NCBI GenBank assembly: GCA_934101685.1
Contig: CAKORZ010000039.1
Location: forward strand, 1-13,498
Reading direction: 5' to 3'
Origin: an uncultured Bacilli bacterium
GTDB taxonomy: Bacteria; Bacillota_I; Bacilli_A; RFN20; DUOF01
DNA length: 13,498 nt
Of this stretch, positions 12,678 through 13,498 are shown in pieces (the stretch's first letter is position 1; each line of letters begins with the position of its first letter). Below the pieces are notes generated by a model, which made no database searches, was not told the DNA's origin, and was given only the letters and a program-made list of their open reading frames with translations. Both the position numbers and the translations under genes were made by a program.

Positions 12678-13388
12678 TCCCTCTTCCTCTTCTTCATTAT
12701 TTATTTTACTAAACATTCTTCTATTAACGGTAAACACACTACATGCTAAAACTACATTCGCAGGCATTTCAAACATTAATACTAAACTAAAAGGAAAATC
12801 ATTTATAATATTAATAAAAGGAATATTAACAGTTATATAATTTTCTACTCCTATAAACAAAGAAAAGATAGCAGATAGAAATAGAATAAATAGTCCAATA
12901 GGAAAGAAGTTATTAAAACCTATATCTTTTATAGTATACAAAACATTAAAGAAAAGATTTGAAATATATAAAGTAAATAAAATAGAAATATAATCAGTTT
13001 TATTTCTTAATAATATAAAACTAAGAGCAAGTCCTAGCACTAATTCTATTAATCTAATAATTAAATCTTTTTTCTGATTTTCACTATTTATATATATTCT
13101 AAGGAAATATAGTATTTGTACTATATTTAACAAGAAATAAACAATATATTTAAAATTAACTAAATAAAGATTAAAAATACTAATTAATACATTTATTCCT
13201 ATTGATGTAATCATAATATAGTAATCTTTAGTTTTACAAAATAAATAGATTCCTAAACCAAGAGATAAAACACTGCTTATAATAAACATTATATTTTCAT
13301 TAAATATGTTATTAAAACAAATAGTAAATGAATATATGATTAATTGTGCGATTAGATATATTATCAAAGATATTTGTTTATTTCTCAT
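12675..13388 (-). CDS. Polytopic membrane protein
   Basis: 237 residues, almost entirely hydrophobic, with about seven or eight TM segments (roughly 7-25, 32-52, 56-75, 80-98, 110-124, 132-150, 160-180, 198-220). It ends with a cytoplasmic tail containing NRRMFSKINNEEEEEG. No transporter or enzyme signature is recognised. The ATG has AAGGAAAG upstream and lies 11 bases inside the end of the preceding gene, so the two are translationally coupled. The role is unknown; it may serve the upstream gene's product. Confidence 0.8.
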   Translation of the reverse strand: MRNKQISLIIYLIAQLIIYSFTICFNNIFNENIMFIISSVLSLGLGIYLFCKTKDYYIMITSIGINVLISIFNLYLVNFKYIVYFLLNIVQILYFLRIYINSENQKKDLIIRLIELVLGLALSFILLRNKTDYISILFTLYISNLFFNVLYTIKDIGFNNFFPIGLFILFLSAIFSLFIGVENYITVNIPFINIINDFPFSLVLMFEMPANVVLACSVFTVNRRMFSKINNEEEEEG

Positions 13389-13498
13389 TGTTCTTTCCTT
13401 GTAATTTATCTAGTATTTCTATACATTGTTTTTTATTCATTAAACGAGGATTACCACATAAATTACCTTCTTTAAATATTCTCTTTACAAGGAGAGGA
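13378..13498 (-). CDS. C-terminal end of an unidentified protein, partial
   Basis: Thirty-nine residues followed by TAA at 13378 are visible; the gene continues beyond the right edge. The end reads FKEGNLCGNPRLMNKKQCIE followed by ILDKLQGKNNEK and carries no motif I can assign. It overlaps the membrane protein start by 11 bases. Confidence rests on the open frame, the overlap and codon use like its neighbours. Confidence 0.6.
   Translation of the reverse strand, partial: PLLVKRIFKEGNLCGNPRLMNKKQCIEILDKLQGKNNEK

Noticed and set aside
1..13498. CRISPR array, tRNA or rRNA genes, insertion sequences
   Set aside because: No regularly spaced repeats, no cloverleaf or rRNA-like GC-rich stretches and no transposase-like protein were found.

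Overview
The window is very AT-rich DNA from a low-GC Gram-positive-type bacterium (Bacillota or a close relative with the standard genetic code). Shine-Dalgarno sites are AGGAG/AGGTGAT-like, promoters are sigma-A-like, and Trp is encoded by TGG, so there is no sign of the mycoplasma code. The thymidine kinase and M20 peptidase fit such a host. The species cannot be named from this sequence.

Positions 1 to about 8.2 kb look like the right part of an integrated mobile element, best explained as a filamentous-phage-like (inovirus-like) prophage. One long leftward operon starts at a promoter near 6547 and runs off the left edge. It carries small basic or hypothetical proteins (6518 to 4942), a GC-rich structured intergenic element (4869-4937), two tiny genes, and a 166-aa protein with an acidic tail that could bind single-stranded DNA. 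These are followed by a secreted multi-Ig protein, a small multi-TM protein, a signal-peptide/TM surface protein with a Lys-rich cytoplasmic tail, and the start of a membrane-anchored P-loop ATPase (pI/Zot-like candidate). No replication initiator, integrase or obvious major coat protein is visible; if present they must lie beyond the left edge. Rightward from the same control region run an XRE repressor and a GTG-started protein combining two zinc-knuckle-like motifs with a C-terminal PD-(D/E)XK-like nuclease domain. A 19-bp palindrome at the start site of the leftward operon is the probable repressor operator. The right end (7948-8200) has no genes but holds dyads, two terminators and an 11-bp perfect tandem repeat resembling integrase arm-binding sites.

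From about 8.2 kb on the sequence looks chromosomal. It has two paralogous cytoplasmic proteins of unknown function (8385-8948, 9350-9922) flanking a small two-TM protein, then an ArgE/DapE-type M20 metallopeptidase on the minus strand. Thymidine kinase with a downstream hypothetical gene follows on the plus strand, and finally a polytopic membrane protein overlapped by the end of another gene on the minus strand.

The most striking non-coding feature is the roughly 400-nt leader of the M20 peptidase gene. It contains two tandem copies of one unit: strong RBS, a 12- or 14-aa leader peptide sharing W-L-H-H, a covarying hairpin, a segment complementary to the terminator loop, and an intrinsic terminator. 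This looks like a duplicated attenuator that I cannot assign to a known class.
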